A stretch of 6,600 nt of DNA, taken from the NCBI GenBank assembly GCA_018607545.1, contig JABBBF010000186.1:363-6962 (forward strand), written 5' to 3'. A program made the translations under genes and the position numbers. Source of the DNA: SAR92 clade bacterium (GTDB taxonomy: Bacteria; Pseudomonadota; Gammaproteobacteria; Pseudomonadales; Porticoccaceae). Positions 6,468 to 6,600 of the stretch are shown here, one piece after another. The notes below the pieces were generated by a model. The model saw only the letters and a list, made by a program, of their open reading frames with translations. It had not been told where the DNA came from and did no database searches. How positions within the stretch are numbered: the first letter of the stretch is position 1; each line of letters begins with the position of its first letter.

Positions 6468-6599
6468 TTATTGTCTTTCTGGCCGACTATCCTCCATTAA
6501 CTTATCCAATTTAGATTGCGCTTTTTTAATATTCTCCAAATCCACAACTTCAATCATCTCGCATTCATCGCGAACCATTTCCGCAATACTGGTTGGATA
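6468..6599 (-). CDS. Unidentified protein, C-terminal 43 residues (5' end outside window)
   Basis: On the minus strand a frame runs open from the window edge to TAA at 6470-6468, encoding 43 residues. It begins YPTSIAEMVRDECEMIEVVD and ends KLDKLMEDSRPERQ. It is acidic and lysine-rich with a probable amphipathic helix (NIKKAQSKLDKLM) at the end. I do not recognise the family. The plus strand has no competing gene here, and the codon use looks coding. The stop lies 4 nt from the yaeQ stop, so the two genes converge almost end to end with no visible terminator between them. Because the frame is short and cut by the edge, confidence is moderate. Confidence 0.6.
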   Translation of the reverse strand, partial: YPTSIAEMVRDECEMIEVVDLENIKKAQSKLDKLMEDSRPERQ

Positions 6600-6600
6600 G

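Overview
The window carries the 3' end of a carotenoid-to-retinal operon and a short run of housekeeping-type genes after it. It looks like a chromosomal region of a marine gammaproteobacterium. The gene set crtI-crtB-crtY-blh-fni is typical of proteorhodopsin-bearing marine bacteria. The YaeQ protein and the CPXCG-type cysteine-rich protein are most familiar from Gammaproteobacteria. An SAR92/Porticoccus-like (Cellvibrionales) host is my best guess from gene content only. I ran no phylogeny or database search.

Positions 2-4393, plus strand: the C-terminal part of phytoene desaturase (crtI), then phytoene synthase (crtB), lycopene beta-cyclase (crtY), a Brp/Blh-type beta-carotene dioxygenase (blh) and a type 2 isopentenyl-diphosphate isomerase (fni). 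The genes are separated by 3 nt or overlap by 8-11 nt, so this is a tightly coupled polycistronic unit. Together they supply the C5 precursor (Fni), condense GGPP to phytoene (CrtB), desaturate it to lycopene (CrtI), cyclise lycopene to beta-carotene (CrtY) and cleave that to retinal (Blh). A GGPP synthase (crtE) and a rhodopsin apoprotein are expected but are not in the window.

Positions 4394-5784, plus strand: after an 82-nt gap comes a 3-hydroxyisobutyryl-CoA hydrolase-like protein of the crotonase superfamily, started at TTG. Then comes a 62-residue zinc-ribbon-like CPXCG-family protein in which the motif glycine is tryptophan.

Positions 5784-5926: a noncoding stretch holding a perfect 28-bp tandem duplication with a GGGGTCAGA core on the minus strand, then a strong extended -10 promoter placed so that the downstream yaeQ mRNA would be leaderless.

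Positions 5927-6600: yaeQ on the plus strand, then the 3' end of an unidentified minus-strand gene converging on it with only 4 nt between the stop codons.

I found no RNA genes, no complete insertion sequence, no CRISPR array and no clearly novel multi-gene system. The most distinctive local signals are the 28-bp duplication, the predicted leaderless yaeQ promoter, and a 12-bp tandem repeat that multiplies in-frame start-like codons at the 5' end of crtY.
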